Shown here piece by piece: positions 8,613-16,653 of a stretch of DNA of 64,000 nucleotides. The notes beneath the pieces were generated by a model. It had not been told where the DNA came from, did not search any database, and worked only from the letters and a program-made list of their open reading frames with translations. Position 1 is the first letter of the stretch, and every line of letters begins with the position of its first letter. This DNA comes from an uncultured Clostridium sp. (lineage in GTDB: Bacteria > Bacillota > Clostridia > Lachnospirales > Lachnospiraceae): the NCBI RefSeq assembly GCF_900547735.1, contig NZ_URHZ01000019.1, forward strand, positions 12,831 to 76,830, read 5' to 3'. A program made the position numbers and the translations under genes.

Positions 8613-10037
8613 TTAGTTCAGACCGTATCGTTCCAGGTAAGCAGGATTTATCTTTCTCTTAATAAATTCTCCTTTGCCCTTTTCCCCTTTAAATTCCCCA
8701 TTCTCAACAATGACTCTGCCCTTTGCAATCGTCATTACCGGGTAGCCCTTTACCTTAAATCCTTCATGGAGGCAGTAGCTGATGTTATTGTGAAGCACAT
8801 CTTTGGAGAGCGTAACCTCCTTGTCCATGTCCACCAGGACAAGATCCGCGTCGGATCCCGGTGCGATAACTCCCTTCTGCGGATAGCAGCCGTAAACCTT
8901 CGCAATGTTGGTGCTCGTCAGTTCACAGACTTTATTAATGGAAATGCGTCCCTTGGACACACCCTCGGAGAGCATCAGCGGAAGTCTGATTTCAATGCCG
9001 CTCATACCGTTTACAACCTTTGTGAAATCCTGTTTCCAGGTTCCGTCCGGATTTTTTTCAAGGAACAGGGATTTTTCATCCACATCAAAGGTACAGTCGT
9101 CGGAACCGGTCAGCAGAATGGTGCCGTCCTTTAATCCCTCCCATAACTCCTCTGCCTCTTTTGGTGTGCGCAGAGGCGGGGAACAGATGGCCAGATGGCC
9201 GTTCTCGCCTTTGTAAAGATCATCAAACAGGGTCAGGTAGTGAGGTCCCGTTTCCACGTAAAGCGGAAGTCCCTTGCCATGGGCTCTTCTGGCGGTGCCC
9301 AGAGCTTCTCCATTGGTTGTATGTACAACCAGCAGTGCATTTCCTACATACTCCTGAAAATAGACGGCCCGGGCAAAGGCCTCGGCCTCGCAGAGCACCG
9401 GTTTGCATTTCGCAAAATTTACCCAGCTTAAGTCGTTTTCCGCCATGCACTTTTCAATGTTGGTCTCGGCAATCGCATTGCTCTCACAGTGGACCATCGG
9501 AAGGCCGTTTACGGATTTTGCCTTTTCAAATACTTTAAGCATTGTCTCGTCGTCACTCATGACGCCTTCTTTTTTATAGGTCATGAACATTTTAAAGGTC
9601 GGAATTCCGTAGTCGGCCATCTTTTCAATATCGGCAATCGCCTCCGGCGTGGATTCCACAAACTTGCCGTGGACGCTGTAGTCAATGGCGGACTCCTTCA
9701 TCTCATCGGCCCTTGCAAGCGCCTGTGTATACGGAGAATCGCCTTTTCCCATGTTGGCAAAATCCATATACATCGTCACGCCGCCGTATGCGGCGCTGAC
9801 ACTCTGCTCATAGAAACTGTTGGCGCCAAGGCAGCCCTGGAACGGTGCCTGGCAGTGCATGTGCGCCTCAATGACGCCGGGCAGGACGTATTTTCCTTCT
9901 GCGTCAATCACCCGTTTTCCTTCGGACTCATCATATGTTCCAAGGCCGGCAACCGTTTTTCCGTTGACGGCGATATCGCATTTTACTGTGGATGACGGAG
10001 ATACTACATAACCATTTTTGATAATCAAATCATACAT
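8613..10037 (-). CDS. hydA: Dihydropyrimidinase/D-hydantoinase-family amidohydrolase (HydA/SsnA-cluster type)
   Basis: The product is 474 residues from the ATG at 10037, preceded by GAGGAGG; an upstream in-frame start lacks this. It is a cyclic-amidohydrolase TIM barrel that opens hydantoin or dihydropyrimidine rings. Visible metal-site segments are HMH (His59 and His61), SFKMF/FKMFMTYK with the Lys likely carbamylated, HCESN, and GSDDCTF where the catalytic Asp is expected (typical enzymes read TDHC). The order with dpaL, ygeY and a YgeV-type activator parallels the E. coli yge cluster, where hyuA (ygeZ) lies alongside. True substrate unknown; phenylhydantoin-type and ureide substrates are both plausible. 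Confidence 0.82.
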   Translation of the reverse strand: MYDLIIKNGYVVSPSSTVKCDIAVNGKTVAGLGTYDESEGKRVIDAEGKYVLPGVIEAHMHCQAPFQGCLGANSFYEQSVSAAYGGVTMYMDFANMGKGDSPYTQALARADEMKESAIDYSVHGKFVESTPEAIADIEKMADYGIPTFKMFMTYKKEGVMSDDETMLKVFEKAKSVNGLPMVHCESNAIAETNIEKCMAENDLSWVNFAKCKPVLCEAEAFARAVYFQEYVGNALLVVHTTNGEALGTARRAHGKGLPLYVETGPHYLTLFDDLYKGENGHLAICSPPLRTPKEAEELWEGLKDGTILLTGSDDCTFDVDEKSLFLEKNPDGTWKQDFTKVVNGMSGIEIRLPLMLSEGVSKGRISINKVCELTSTNIAKVYGCYPQKGVIAPGSDADLVLVDMDKEVTLSKDVLHNNISYCLHEGFKVKGYPVMTIAKGRVIVENGEFKGEKGKGEFIKRKINPAYLERYGLN

Positions 10038-10092
10038 AAAATAACCCTCCTCAATACTCTTCACCTCTGCCTCAAAACTGCAGATTGTACTT

Positions 10093-11274
10093 TTATTTTA
10101 AAAGCGCTTCCATAACCCCATAGTAGCACTCTGTTACTTTTGTAAGCTGTTCAAGTTCAACGTACTCGTTCAGTGTATGGGCCAGATTTTCTTTGGACGG
10201 CCCGAGGCCAAATGTTTTAATGCCCGCCTCACCGGCGTAGTGGCTGCCGTTCGTGCAGAAATTGTACTGTGTGATTTCAGGGGTAAATCCCTTTTCCTGC
10301 AGCTTTTTATAGACATCCTGAACAAACTCGTCGTCCTTGTCATATAACCAGCCCGGGAAGAACCGCTCGCCCTCGATCTCATTGCCCGTATGGCACTTTT
10401 CTTTCCCCAGTGCATAGGAGGCCTTTGCCTTTAACTGCGGGTCTTCCGCCATCAGTTTATCAAGCAGTTCATTGATGGGGGCCAGGACGCTCTCTTTCGT
10501 CTCGCCTACGAGAAGACGTCTGTCGTAGGTTGCGCGGCAGTACTCCGGTACTACGGATGCCCCGGGATACGGCGCGGATTTGATATCCGTCAGTTCCAGA
10601 ATTCCGTCGCCCAATACCGGGTGGTGGGTCGGTGTAAGAGTGCGGATTGCCTCGATGACCTTTGCCATCTTATAGACTGCGTTAATTCCCTTTTCCGGAT
10701 TGGCCGAATGACACGGTTTTCCGAAGGTTTCAACCACAATCTCGGCTCTTCCCCTCTGTCCGATCTTCAGATTAAGCTCGGACGCCTCACCGATTACTAC
10801 GTAATCCGGCCGGACGTTTTTACTGATTTCCCTGGCGGCGACGCCCTCAAAACACTCCTCGTGCACCACGCCCGCCACGTATATTTCTCCGGCAAAATCT
10901 TTGTCCGTATCCTTCGCGTAACTGGAGGCCGCGCATGTCATTGCCGCCACGGCGCCCTTCATATCGCTGGTTCCTCTGCCGTAAATCTTTCCGTCATGGA
11001 TTTCCGCTGCAAACGGGGGATGAACCCACTCTGTTTCCTCGGTAACGGGTACCGTATCAATGTGGCCGTCAAATAATATCTTCTTGCCCGGTCTTTTTCC
11101 TTTGATGCAGCCGATGATATTGCCGTACTTATCCACCGTCACCTCGTCAAATCCCATCTGCTTCATGTTCTCCGAAAGTACGCTCACCACGCCGCTCTCC
11201 TCACCGGAATAACTCTTCTGCTGAACCAGTTTCTGACACAGTGAAATGACCTGCTCTTCTCTCTCTTTATCCAT
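10093..11274 (-). CDS. ygeY: YgeY-family M20 hydrolase (selenium-metabolism-linked type)
   Basis: This 393-residue M20 peptidase (ArgE/DapE/CPG2 fold) has the metal-site segments DGHIDTVPV, GRGTSDMKGA and VVHEECFEG, and a C-terminal NGSHYAGEAGI segment. Members of the YgeY group sit next to ygeX in genomes with the yge/xdh selenium-dependent purine cluster. That neighbourhood is repeated here, though no selenium or xanthine dehydrogenase genes are in view. GGAGG precedes the ATG at 11274. It follows dpaL after a 194-base gap filled by a 19-bp repeat array, and hydA follows 55 bases later. Role inferred as deacylation or decarbamoylation in the pathway. Confidence 0.85.
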   Translation of the reverse strand: MDKEREEQVISLCQKLVQQKSYSGEESGVVSVLSENMKQMGFDEVTVDKYGNIIGCIKGKRPGKKILFDGHIDTVPVTEETEWVHPPFAAEIHDGKIYGRGTSDMKGAVAAMTCAASSYAKDTDKDFAGEIYVAGVVHEECFEGVAAREISKNVRPDYVVIGEASELNLKIGQRGRAEIVVETFGKPCHSANPEKGINAVYKMAKVIEAIRTLTPTHHPVLGDGILELTDIKSAPYPGASVVPEYCRATYDRRLLVGETKESVLAPINELLDKLMAEDPQLKAKASYALGKEKCHTGNEIEGERFFPGWLYDKDDEFVQDVYKKLQEKGFTPEITQYNFCTNGSHYAGEAGIKTFGLGPSKENLAHTLNEYVELEQLTKVTECYYGVMEALLK

Positions 11275-11290
11275 TATCCTGTCCTCCTGC

Positions 11291-11461
11291 TTTGAATTCT
11301 GTTATTGCTTTTGAATGCCGTTATTGGCTTTGAGTACCATTATCGCCTTTGAATGCCGTTATTGCCTTTGAGTACCGTTATTGCCTTTGAATACCATTAT
11401 TGCCTTTGAATACCGTTATTACCTTTAACAACTGCTACTGACTTTGATTGCCGATACTGTT
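11291..11461. repeat. Nine-unit 19-bp tandem repeat between dpaL and ygeY
   Basis: Units start at 11291, 11310, 11329, 11348, 11367, 11386, 11405, 11424 and 11443, each exactly 19 bases. The consensus is about TTTGAATRCCRTTATTGCC on the plus strand; the last two units are the most diverged. The array fills nearly all the space between the ygeY start (11274) and the dpaL stop (11469), so it is transcribed within the operon. There are no unique spacers, so it is not CRISPR. 19 is not a multiple of 3, and the array is noncoding. Confidence 0.9.
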
Positions 11462-11468
11462 ATGTGTC

Positions 11469-12668
11469 TTACTTTCTGGGGTATGCTCCGTCCCAGACGA
11501 TTGATTTATAATTCTCTTTATCCGTATCCCCCTCCGTACTGAAGAATAACACTCTGGAATTCTCATCCAGTTTCAGCTTCGTCCTCAGTTCTGCAAGTGA
11601 AGGATCCCTCATAATCTCTGCTACACAGCCAAAAGCGGATGCGCCGCTCTCTCCCGATATCACCTTTGCGTCTCCGGCCTCCGGGTTTCCAAGAAGTCTC
11701 ATGCCCTGTGCCGCCGTGTAATCGGGGCACGAAATAAAGTTGTCGGCGTAATCTCTCAGGACGTTCCAGCCGATGCTGCACGGTTCTCCGCAGGCCAGCC
11801 CCGCCATGATGGTATCCATATCTCCCGTCACAAAATGGAGGGTTCCGTCCGCCGCTTCCGCCGTCCTGAAAATACAGTCGGCCTTATTTGGCTCAACAAT
11901 TGTGATAATAGGCCTATCCTCGCCGTAAGCCGATGCAAAAAATCCTGCCACCGCCCCGGCCATGGAGCCAACTCCGGCCTGTAAAAAAATGTGGGTTGGT
12001 TTTTCGGGAAGCTGTGTGTATGCCTCATATCCCATCGTTCCGTATCCCTGCATAATCCAGCCGGGAATATCCTCATATCCTTCCCATGCCGTATCCTGGA
12101 CCATTACCCAGCCCTTCTGATCCGCCTGCGTGTTGGCAAGGCGTACCGCTTCGTCATAGTTTAAGTCGGTTATGGATGCGTCTGCGCCCTCCGCCCTGAT
12201 ATTCATCAGGCGTTCCTCCGCGCTGCCCTTCGGCATGTATACAACGGATTTCTGCTGTAACTGTTTTGCGGTCCAGGCAACTCCACGGCCATGGTTGCCG
12301 TCTGTCGCCGTCACAAATGTGATGTCGCCCAGTTCTTTTCTGACCTCTTCGGAAATCAGTTTATCATATGGCATTTCAGTAATGCTCTTGCCCAGGCGTT
12401 TCGCCAGGTAATTGCCGATGGCGTAGCTGCCGCCCAATACCTTAAATGCATTCAGCCCGAACCGGTAAGATTCGTCCTTAACATATATGCTGCCAAGCCC
12501 CATCGCTTTTGCCGTATTCTTCAGTTCTACCAGGGGTGTCTCTCTATATACCGGAAAGCTCGCATGGAAACTTCGTACTTTCTTTGCACTCTCAAGATTC
12601 AGGAAATTCAGGTTAAACTTTGGGCCTGCTTTGCGCTCATATTGAACAACTTTAAATTCCTCTCTCAT
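11469..12668 (-). CDS. dpaL: Diaminopropionate ammonia-lyase (YgeX type)
   Basis: This 399-residue PLP enzyme of fold type II converts 2,3-diaminopropionate to pyruvate and two ammonia. The Schiff-base Lys is in GLNAFKVLGG (Lys76), the catalytic acidic residue is in TATDGNHGRG (Asp123, equivalent to Asp120 of the E. coli enzyme), and the phosphate loop is QAGVGSMAG. Length matches the family. AAAGGAG precedes the ATG at 12668. It is the first gene of the operon, directly behind a sigma-54 promoter (12707-12723), so expression should depend on RpoN and the adjacent YgeV-type activator. Confidence 0.92.
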   Translation of the reverse strand: MREEFKVVQYERKAGPKFNLNFLNLESAKKVRSFHASFPVYRETPLVELKNTAKAMGLGSIYVKDESYRFGLNAFKVLGGSYAIGNYLAKRLGKSITEMPYDKLISEEVRKELGDITFVTATDGNHGRGVAWTAKQLQQKSVVYMPKGSAEERLMNIRAEGADASITDLNYDEAVRLANTQADQKGWVMVQDTAWEGYEDIPGWIMQGYGTMGYEAYTQLPEKPTHIFLQAGVGSMAGAVAGFFASAYGEDRPIITIVEPNKADCIFRTAEAADGTLHFVTGDMDTIMAGLACGEPCSIGWNVLRDYADNFISCPDYTAAQGMRLLGNPEAGDAKVISGESGASAFGCVAEIMRDPSLAELRTKLKLDENSRVLFFSTEGDTDKENYKSIVWDGAYPRK

Positions 12669-12706
12669 TACATTTCTCTCCTTTGGGTTTATTCACTTTT
12701 ATTTAA

Positions 12707-12723
12707 AGCAAACTGCGTGCCAA
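12707..12723 (-). promoter_or_regulatory. Sigma-54 (-24/-12) promoter of the dpaL operon
   Basis: On the minus strand the sequence reads TTGGCACGCAGTTTGCT, matching TGGCAC-N5-TTGCW exactly. It lies 39 bases upstream of the dpaL ATG. The gene for a YgeV-type sigma-54 activator lies 1.5 kb upstream, which makes this a strong call. Confidence 0.9.
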
Positions 12724-12802
12724 CTTTTACACCAAATCATAACTTTTCCTCCCCTTTCTCTTTACATTTGTGCATAATATCTAAAACTATATTTGAATAA
12801 TC

Positions 12803-12827
12803 CACTAAATACGTTGGCCGTTTAGTG
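12803..12827. promoter_or_regulatory. Candidate enhancer palindrome for the sigma-54 promoter
   Basis: CACTAAA (12803-12809) and TTTAGTG (12821-12827) form a 7-bp inverted repeat with an 11-base spacer, centred about 93 bases upstream of the -24 element. Position and symmetry fit an upstream activator site for a sigma-54 activator dimer. Binding by the YgeV-type protein is inference. Confidence 0.6.
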
Positions 12828-12846
12828 AATTTTATCATAAATAAAA

Positions 12847-12887
12847 ACGCACCAAAATCTCGGAATTGATTTTAATGCGTTTTTAAT
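12847..12887 (-). terminator. Terminator of the YgeV/GNAT/DUF6933-like transcript
   Basis: AAAAACGCA..AAAATC pairs with GATTTT..TGCGTTTTT across an 8-base loop, and in the minus direction it is followed by TTTTTATTTATGA. It lies 145 bases after the stop of the gene at 13032 and upstream of the dpaL control region, so it should insulate the two transcripts. Confidence 0.65.
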
Positions 12888-12940
12888 CTATTTCTTTCTT
12901 TTTTTGACGCGGATTAAGATAAATTTCTATCCGTTTTTCA

Positions 12941-12996
12941 TTCTCATAATGAGAATTATTTCTCAATTCGAGAATTATAATTTCTCATTCTGAGAA
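12941..12996. promoter_or_regulatory. Three phased copies of a 15-bp palindrome
   Basis: TTCTCATAATGAGAA (12941-12955), TTCTCAATTCGAGAA (12960-12974) and TTCTCATTCTGAGAA (12982-12996) are three successive 15-bp inverted repeats of the form TTCTCN5GAGAA. Start-to-start spacing is 19 and 22 bases, about two helical turns. They lie about 220-270 bases upstream of the sigma-54 promoter. They could be activator or repressor sites; the binding protein is not known. Confidence 0.65.
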
Positions 12997-13031
12997 TCCC
13001 GTTGTGTTACCGCGTTATGGAGCCGTCATTT

Positions 13032-13580
13032 TTATTGAATCGGAAATTTTATGATTTTATTGTTTTTTATTATTCCAATGCGTTCCATATCGCTCCGGAA
13101 AAAATCCTTTGGTTCATTATAATCTTCGAACCCGCTGGGTGAACAAATATCTCTGTTCATCCGCCAGCAGTGCGCCGCCTGAAATTTCCTCTGCTTATCC
13201 AGAGATTCCGGTACATAGTACATATATTCAATTGCTTTATTCAATCCTGCCACCGGTTTTCTACCGTGCGTCTTCGTCAATACAGGCGGTCCTGCAATAT
13301 TGAAGTAGGCGTCTATCTCCTTCATAGAAAAGCCTTCCATATACATTCCGGCTTCAATTCCCTCTTCCACCAGCTTCGGGAGGTTCTTCCACTCCGATGC
13401 TTTTATTCCGCTCATAACAATCCCAAACCGGTTATTGGCGTTTACCGCCACCAGAGTGTTGCAGCCCTCATATTTAACCCTATGAACTTCCCAGCAGAAA
13501 AACAAATCTTCCGGCTCTCCATATGATTGTTTGGGGAGCTTTAACGTTTTCTGCAATGGTATCGTGATTCCTAACTGCAT
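13032..13580 (-). CDS. Conserved hypothetical protein, DUF6933-like
   Basis: This 182-residue soluble protein has no signal peptide or membrane segment. It resembles the DUF6933 group (a Trp-rich N-terminus with FFCWEVHRV, then a VNANNRF segment and TKTHGRKPVAGLN); this assignment is from memory and moderate. GGAGGGG lies before the ATG at 13580. It follows the GNAT gene by 42 bases and ends before a terminator, so it is the last gene of the ygeV-like transcript. No function can be given. Confidence 0.7.
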   Translation of the reverse strand: MQLGITIPLQKTLKLPKQSYGEPEDLFFCWEVHRVKYEGCNTLVAVNANNRFGIVMSGIKASEWKNLPKLVEEGIEAGMYMEGFSMKEIDAYFNIAGPPVLTKTHGRKPVAGLNKAIEYMYYVPESLDKQRKFQAAHCWRMNRDICSPSGFEDYNEPKDFFRSDMERIGIIKNNKIIKFPIQ

Positions 13581-13622
13581 CTTTCCCCTCCTTAATATTC
13601 CGTAACATTCCGTAATTTTCCG

Positions 13623-14144
13623 TCATCCGGCCAAATACTGATATGCAATTCTCGGACTTCCGTCTTCCATATAAACAATACCGCATTTCTCAAAACCGTT
13701 TTTCTCAACCAGGTACTGCATTGTGAGATTATTGTGATGTGTGTCGATTCTCAGGTTAGCAATTTGAGATTTGCAAAAATCGAGGCACTTCTCAAATACC
13801 CCTTTTGCCACACCGTCCCCGGCAATGCGGTGAATGGTTCCATAAACCTCGTCGTTGAGCCACGCGCCGTCTTCAATATAAGTATAGGTTGGGTCAGGGC
13901 CAATGATGAAGGCAAAAACACCGTGTATTATTTCCGGTTCCTTTATCGAATCCTCTGCCTGAACCTCCCCCTTTTCCATATATACATAAAGTTGGGCCTT
14001 TCCAATATCCTCCTCCAGAAGTTGTCTCGGCGGATGATTTTTCCCCCACTGGTCCGGGTTTCCGTTGGCCTCCATATAATTTCTTGCCTCCTGGTAAATT
14101 TCCATTATCCTGTTCAAATCATCGTATTTTGCCAGACGTATCAT
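13623..14144 (-). CDS. GNAT-family N-acetyltransferase
   Basis: The product is 173 residues from the ATG at 14144, preceded by GGAGGG. The pattern MIRLAKYDDLNRIMEIYQEA at the start, a central VFAFIIGPDPTY strand region and a C-terminal LRIDTHHNN..MQYLVEKNGFEKCG segment are typical of GNAT acetyltransferases; the latter forms the end of the acetyl-CoA fold. The start overlaps the last 26 bases of the ygeV-like gene, implying translational coupling. Acceptor substrate unknown, but co-transcription with the activator suggests a link to the amino-acid pathway controlled by it. Confidence 0.85.
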   Translation of the reverse strand: MIRLAKYDDLNRIMEIYQEARNYMEANGNPDQWGKNHPPRQLLEEDIGKAQLYVYMEKGEVQAEDSIKEPEIIHGVFAFIIGPDPTYTYIEDGAWLNDEVYGTIHRIAGDGVAKGVFEKCLDFCKSQIANLRIDTHHNNLTMQYLVEKNGFEKCGIVYMEDGSPRIAYQYLAG

Positions 14145-15900
14145 CCATTCCCTCCACTTTCCGGTACAAAGTCGCCAGTCCAATTCCCAGTTTTTTTGCC
14201 GCCTGCTTTTTCCCCTCCGTGTCATTGCCGCAGAGTCGCAGAGCCTTCAGAATTTCACTGCGTTCCAGTTCTTTGAGAGGAATCACCGCTTCCTGTAACT
14301 CCGTGCTATTCTGTATAACGGTTCCCGCTTTCGTCTGCGGTTCCGAAATATTGGCCGGCAGCGTCCTCATATCCAGAACGCCGTCCTCCTCCATCATATT
14401 AATCATAAATTCAACCGTATTTTCCAGCTCGCGGATATTTCCATACCAGGGATACTCATAGAGACGGTCCATTGCCTCCTCGGATATTTTGAAGAGATTC
14501 TTATCAAACAGGCTGGCGTAGCGGTTGGCAAAATAGTAAACCAGATCCTTAATGTCCTCTCGCCGTTCCCTTAATGGGGCAATCTTAAGCGGTATAACAT
14601 TCAGCCGGTAGTAAAGATCCTCCCTGAATTTATTGTTTGCCATCATCTCTTTCAGATCTTTATTGGTCGCCGCAATGATCCTGACATCAATCGGAATCAC
14701 CTGATTCGAGCCGATACGGATGATTTTGCGTTCCTGGATCACCCGAAGCAGTTTAACCTGAAGATAAAGGGGCATATCCCCTATTTCATCAAGGAAAATG
14801 ACGCCTCTGTTAGCCAGTTCAAATTTACCCATTCTCCCGTTCGGATCCGCGCCGGTAAACGCGCCTTTCACATACCCGAATAACTCCGACTCCAGAAGAG
14901 GTTCCGGAATCGCTCCGCAGTTAATGGCGATAAAGCGGTTTTCCCTCCGGTCGCTCGCCTTCCAGATGGCAGTCGCCACCAGCTCCTTGCCCGTTCCGCT
15001 TTCTCCGGTAATCAGGACGGTGGAGGTGCTCCGCGCTATTTTTTTAATCTCTTCCTGCATTTGAAGCGTCTGTGGGCTGGTTCCTATAATATTAAATGTA
15101 CTGAGAGGATTAACTGTGTTCGTAATTTCATAAAACCTCTCCTGCATTGCCCTGGTGCTCTCAAATATCAGTACCTTGGAATACCGTCTGGGATCCTGAT
15201 CCAGATCATAGAGATGGCCCATAACAAAATATTCCTTGTCATTTAACAGCACCTTAAATTCATTCTGACGGCTGAAGTTATCACCGGTCGGTGTGACAAC
15301 CGCCATCTGCCCCTCCGGCATATCGATAGAAAGCTGCCGTTTAGCCGGTTCATTAGCCATCGTAACAACATTATCGCCACCCAGAATTAAAATTCCTTTC
15401 TCCACATGGTTAATCACACAGTCCAGTGCATCCAGAAGAACCGCCCTCTTTTTAGACTCCGTCAGTTCCCCCGCCTTCACCGCTATGAAATCCGCAATCT
15501 GTTCCAGCAGGTCCAAATACATCTTTTCATTGGAAAGAACACGCTCTTTTTGCTCCAGACTGCTCCCGACCAGCCCAATAACCCCAATAATCTCACCACC
15601 CAGCCGGATGGGCATGGAAATCTCGATTTCTTCACTGCAACTGTCCTTCTTCGGACATTTCTGGCACAACCGCTCTTTGCCCGGATTGTAAATAATCTCT
15701 ACACTTCCCGTACGGAGCAGGTGCTCATAGACATATCCCTCCTGAGCCATATCCTCATTTACATGCTGCTTGAAAAGCCCTGTTCCTGCAACACGGAATA
15801 GATTCTTGTCCACAACCTCCACTTCCACCTGGGCGATTTTGGACATGATATCTGCATATTTCATTACTGTTTCCTGGATTTCTAGGAGGATACTTGGCAT
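14119..15900 (-). CDS. ygeV: Sigma-54-dependent transcriptional activator, YgeV type
   Basis: The product is 593 residues. An N-terminal sensor region (about 1-155) contains a Cys cluster CQKCPKKDSC, also present in E. coli YgeV; a PAS-like region follows (about 160-250). The AAA+ domain has Walker A GESGTGKE, the sigma-54 contact loop GAFTGA, and FLDEIGDMP. A Fis-type helix-turn-helix lies at the C-terminus (KKQAAKKLGIGLATLYRK). The start at 15900 aligns with the E. coli protein. Transcribed from a sigma-70 promoter at 15991-16019. It most likely activates the dpaL operon 1.5 kb downstream; the inducer sensed by the N-terminus is unknown. Confidence 0.9.
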   Translation of the reverse strand: MPSILLEIQETVMKYADIMSKIAQVEVEVVDKNLFRVAGTGLFKQHVNEDMAQEGYVYEHLLRTGSVEIIYNPGKERLCQKCPKKDSCSEEIEISMPIRLGGEIIGVIGLVGSSLEQKERVLSNEKMYLDLLEQIADFIAVKAGELTESKKRAVLLDALDCVINHVEKGILILGGDNVVTMANEPAKRQLSIDMPEGQMAVVTPTGDNFSRQNEFKVLLNDKEYFVMGHLYDLDQDPRRYSKVLIFESTRAMQERFYEITNTVNPLSTFNIIGTSPQTLQMQEEIKKIARSTSTVLITGESGTGKELVATAIWKASDRRENRFIAINCGAIPEPLLESELFGYVKGAFTGADPNGRMGKFELANRGVIFLDEIGDMPLYLQVKLLRVIQERKIIRIGSNQVIPIDVRIIAATNKDLKEMMANNKFREDLYYRLNVIPLKIAPLRERREDIKDLVYYFANRYASLFDKNLFKISEEAMDRLYEYPWYGNIRELENTVEFMINMMEEDGVLDMRTLPANISEPQTKAGTVIQNSTELQEAVIPLKELERSEILKALRLCGNDTEGKKQAAKKLGIGLATLYRKVEGMDDTSGKIR

Positions 15901-15990
15901 GTGAGGGGAGTCCTTTCTTGTGGAGTGGGAGATCTATGATGGTTGGTCGGGTAAAAACAGGTGGGTTTTTAGTTTAAAATTAATATCTTT

Positions 15991-16019
15991 ATCTTATTTT
16001 CAATAGGATAAAATGTCAA
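15991..16019 (-). promoter_or_regulatory. Sigma-70 type promoter of the ygeV-like gene
   Basis: On the minus strand, TTGACA (16014-16019) and TAAGAT (15991-15996) are separated by 17 bases. It lies about 90 bases upstream of the ATG at 15900. Confidence 0.65.
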
Positions 16020-16082
16020 TAAACTTTTAAAGACAGATACCCAAAAATGTAATTACTCAGTTTAGTATTATAAATTAATAGT

Positions 16083-16110
16083 AAAAAACTGCCGCGTTAT
16101 ACTGCGACAG
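16083..16110 (-). terminator. Terminator after the secreted protein gene
   Basis: On the minus strand CTGTCGC and GCGGCAG form a stem (one G-U pair) followed by TTTTTTAC. It is 17 bases past the stop at 16127. Confidence 0.75.
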
Positions 16111-16126
16111 CTTTTATATAGTATTA

Positions 16127-16651
16127 TTAATATTTAGTTACCTGGACACCATTAGTCTTCGAAGAAAATGACTCATATCCTTCTCTGAAATAAACTGCAT
16201 GTAGTCCTCGGGCTCTATATTTTCCCGGTTCCAAATTTTCAACATCCACACCATTTATCAAATATCTCAACTCTTCATCTGGTTGATTTTCTTGTAACGC
16301 TTCAAACTCATATCGGCCCACTTGCTCCCAATCTTCTGCTGATTCACTCCATTTTTGTAATGTTATCGAGTTACATATTTTATCACATTGTATGTGAGCT
16401 AAAGTCTCAATCGTTAGAGCAACTTTTCCTTTCCCTTCGTTTTTAATATTGAGTATTCCAGTAGATATGACCTCTCCTCTTGCCTGGCCTGTAGATTGTG
16501 TTACTTCTTCTGGCAAAATTACTGATTCTTCACCGGTATCTTGTATTTCCATTCCATTCCAATAGAATACTTCCGATGCGTATGCCGGAATTACATTAAA
16601 CAATGTGAGTACAGCAACACTAATCAACAATCGTCTCCATTTATTTTTCAT
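16127..16651 (-). CDS. Secreted hypothetical protein
   Basis: The product is 174 residues with a clear signal peptide (basic MKNKWRR start, hydrophobic core, cleavage likely after AYA near residue 25). The mature part has two Cys (CDKIC) and a beta-rich composition. It resembles small secreted Lachnospiraceae proteins of unknown function (DUF6147-like, uncertain). The gene starts 2 bases after the DUF4367 gene and the AAAGGAG site is inside that spacing, so the pair is co-transcribed and may act together at the cell surface. Nearby base composition is more AT-rich than the rest of the window. Confidence 0.75.
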   Translation of the reverse strand: MKNKWRRLLISVAVLTLFNVIPAYASEVFYWNGMEIQDTGEESVILPEEVTQSTGQARGEVISTGILNIKNEGKGKVALTIETLAHIQCDKICNSITLQKWSESAEDWEQVGRYEFEALQENQPDEELRYLINGVDVENLEPGKYRARGLHAVYFREGYESFSSKTNGVQVTKY

Positions 16652-16653
16652 TT

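Noticed and set aside
11291..11461. CRISPR array
   Set aside because: The units are contiguous 19-bp repeats without unique spacers, and no cas genes are in the window.
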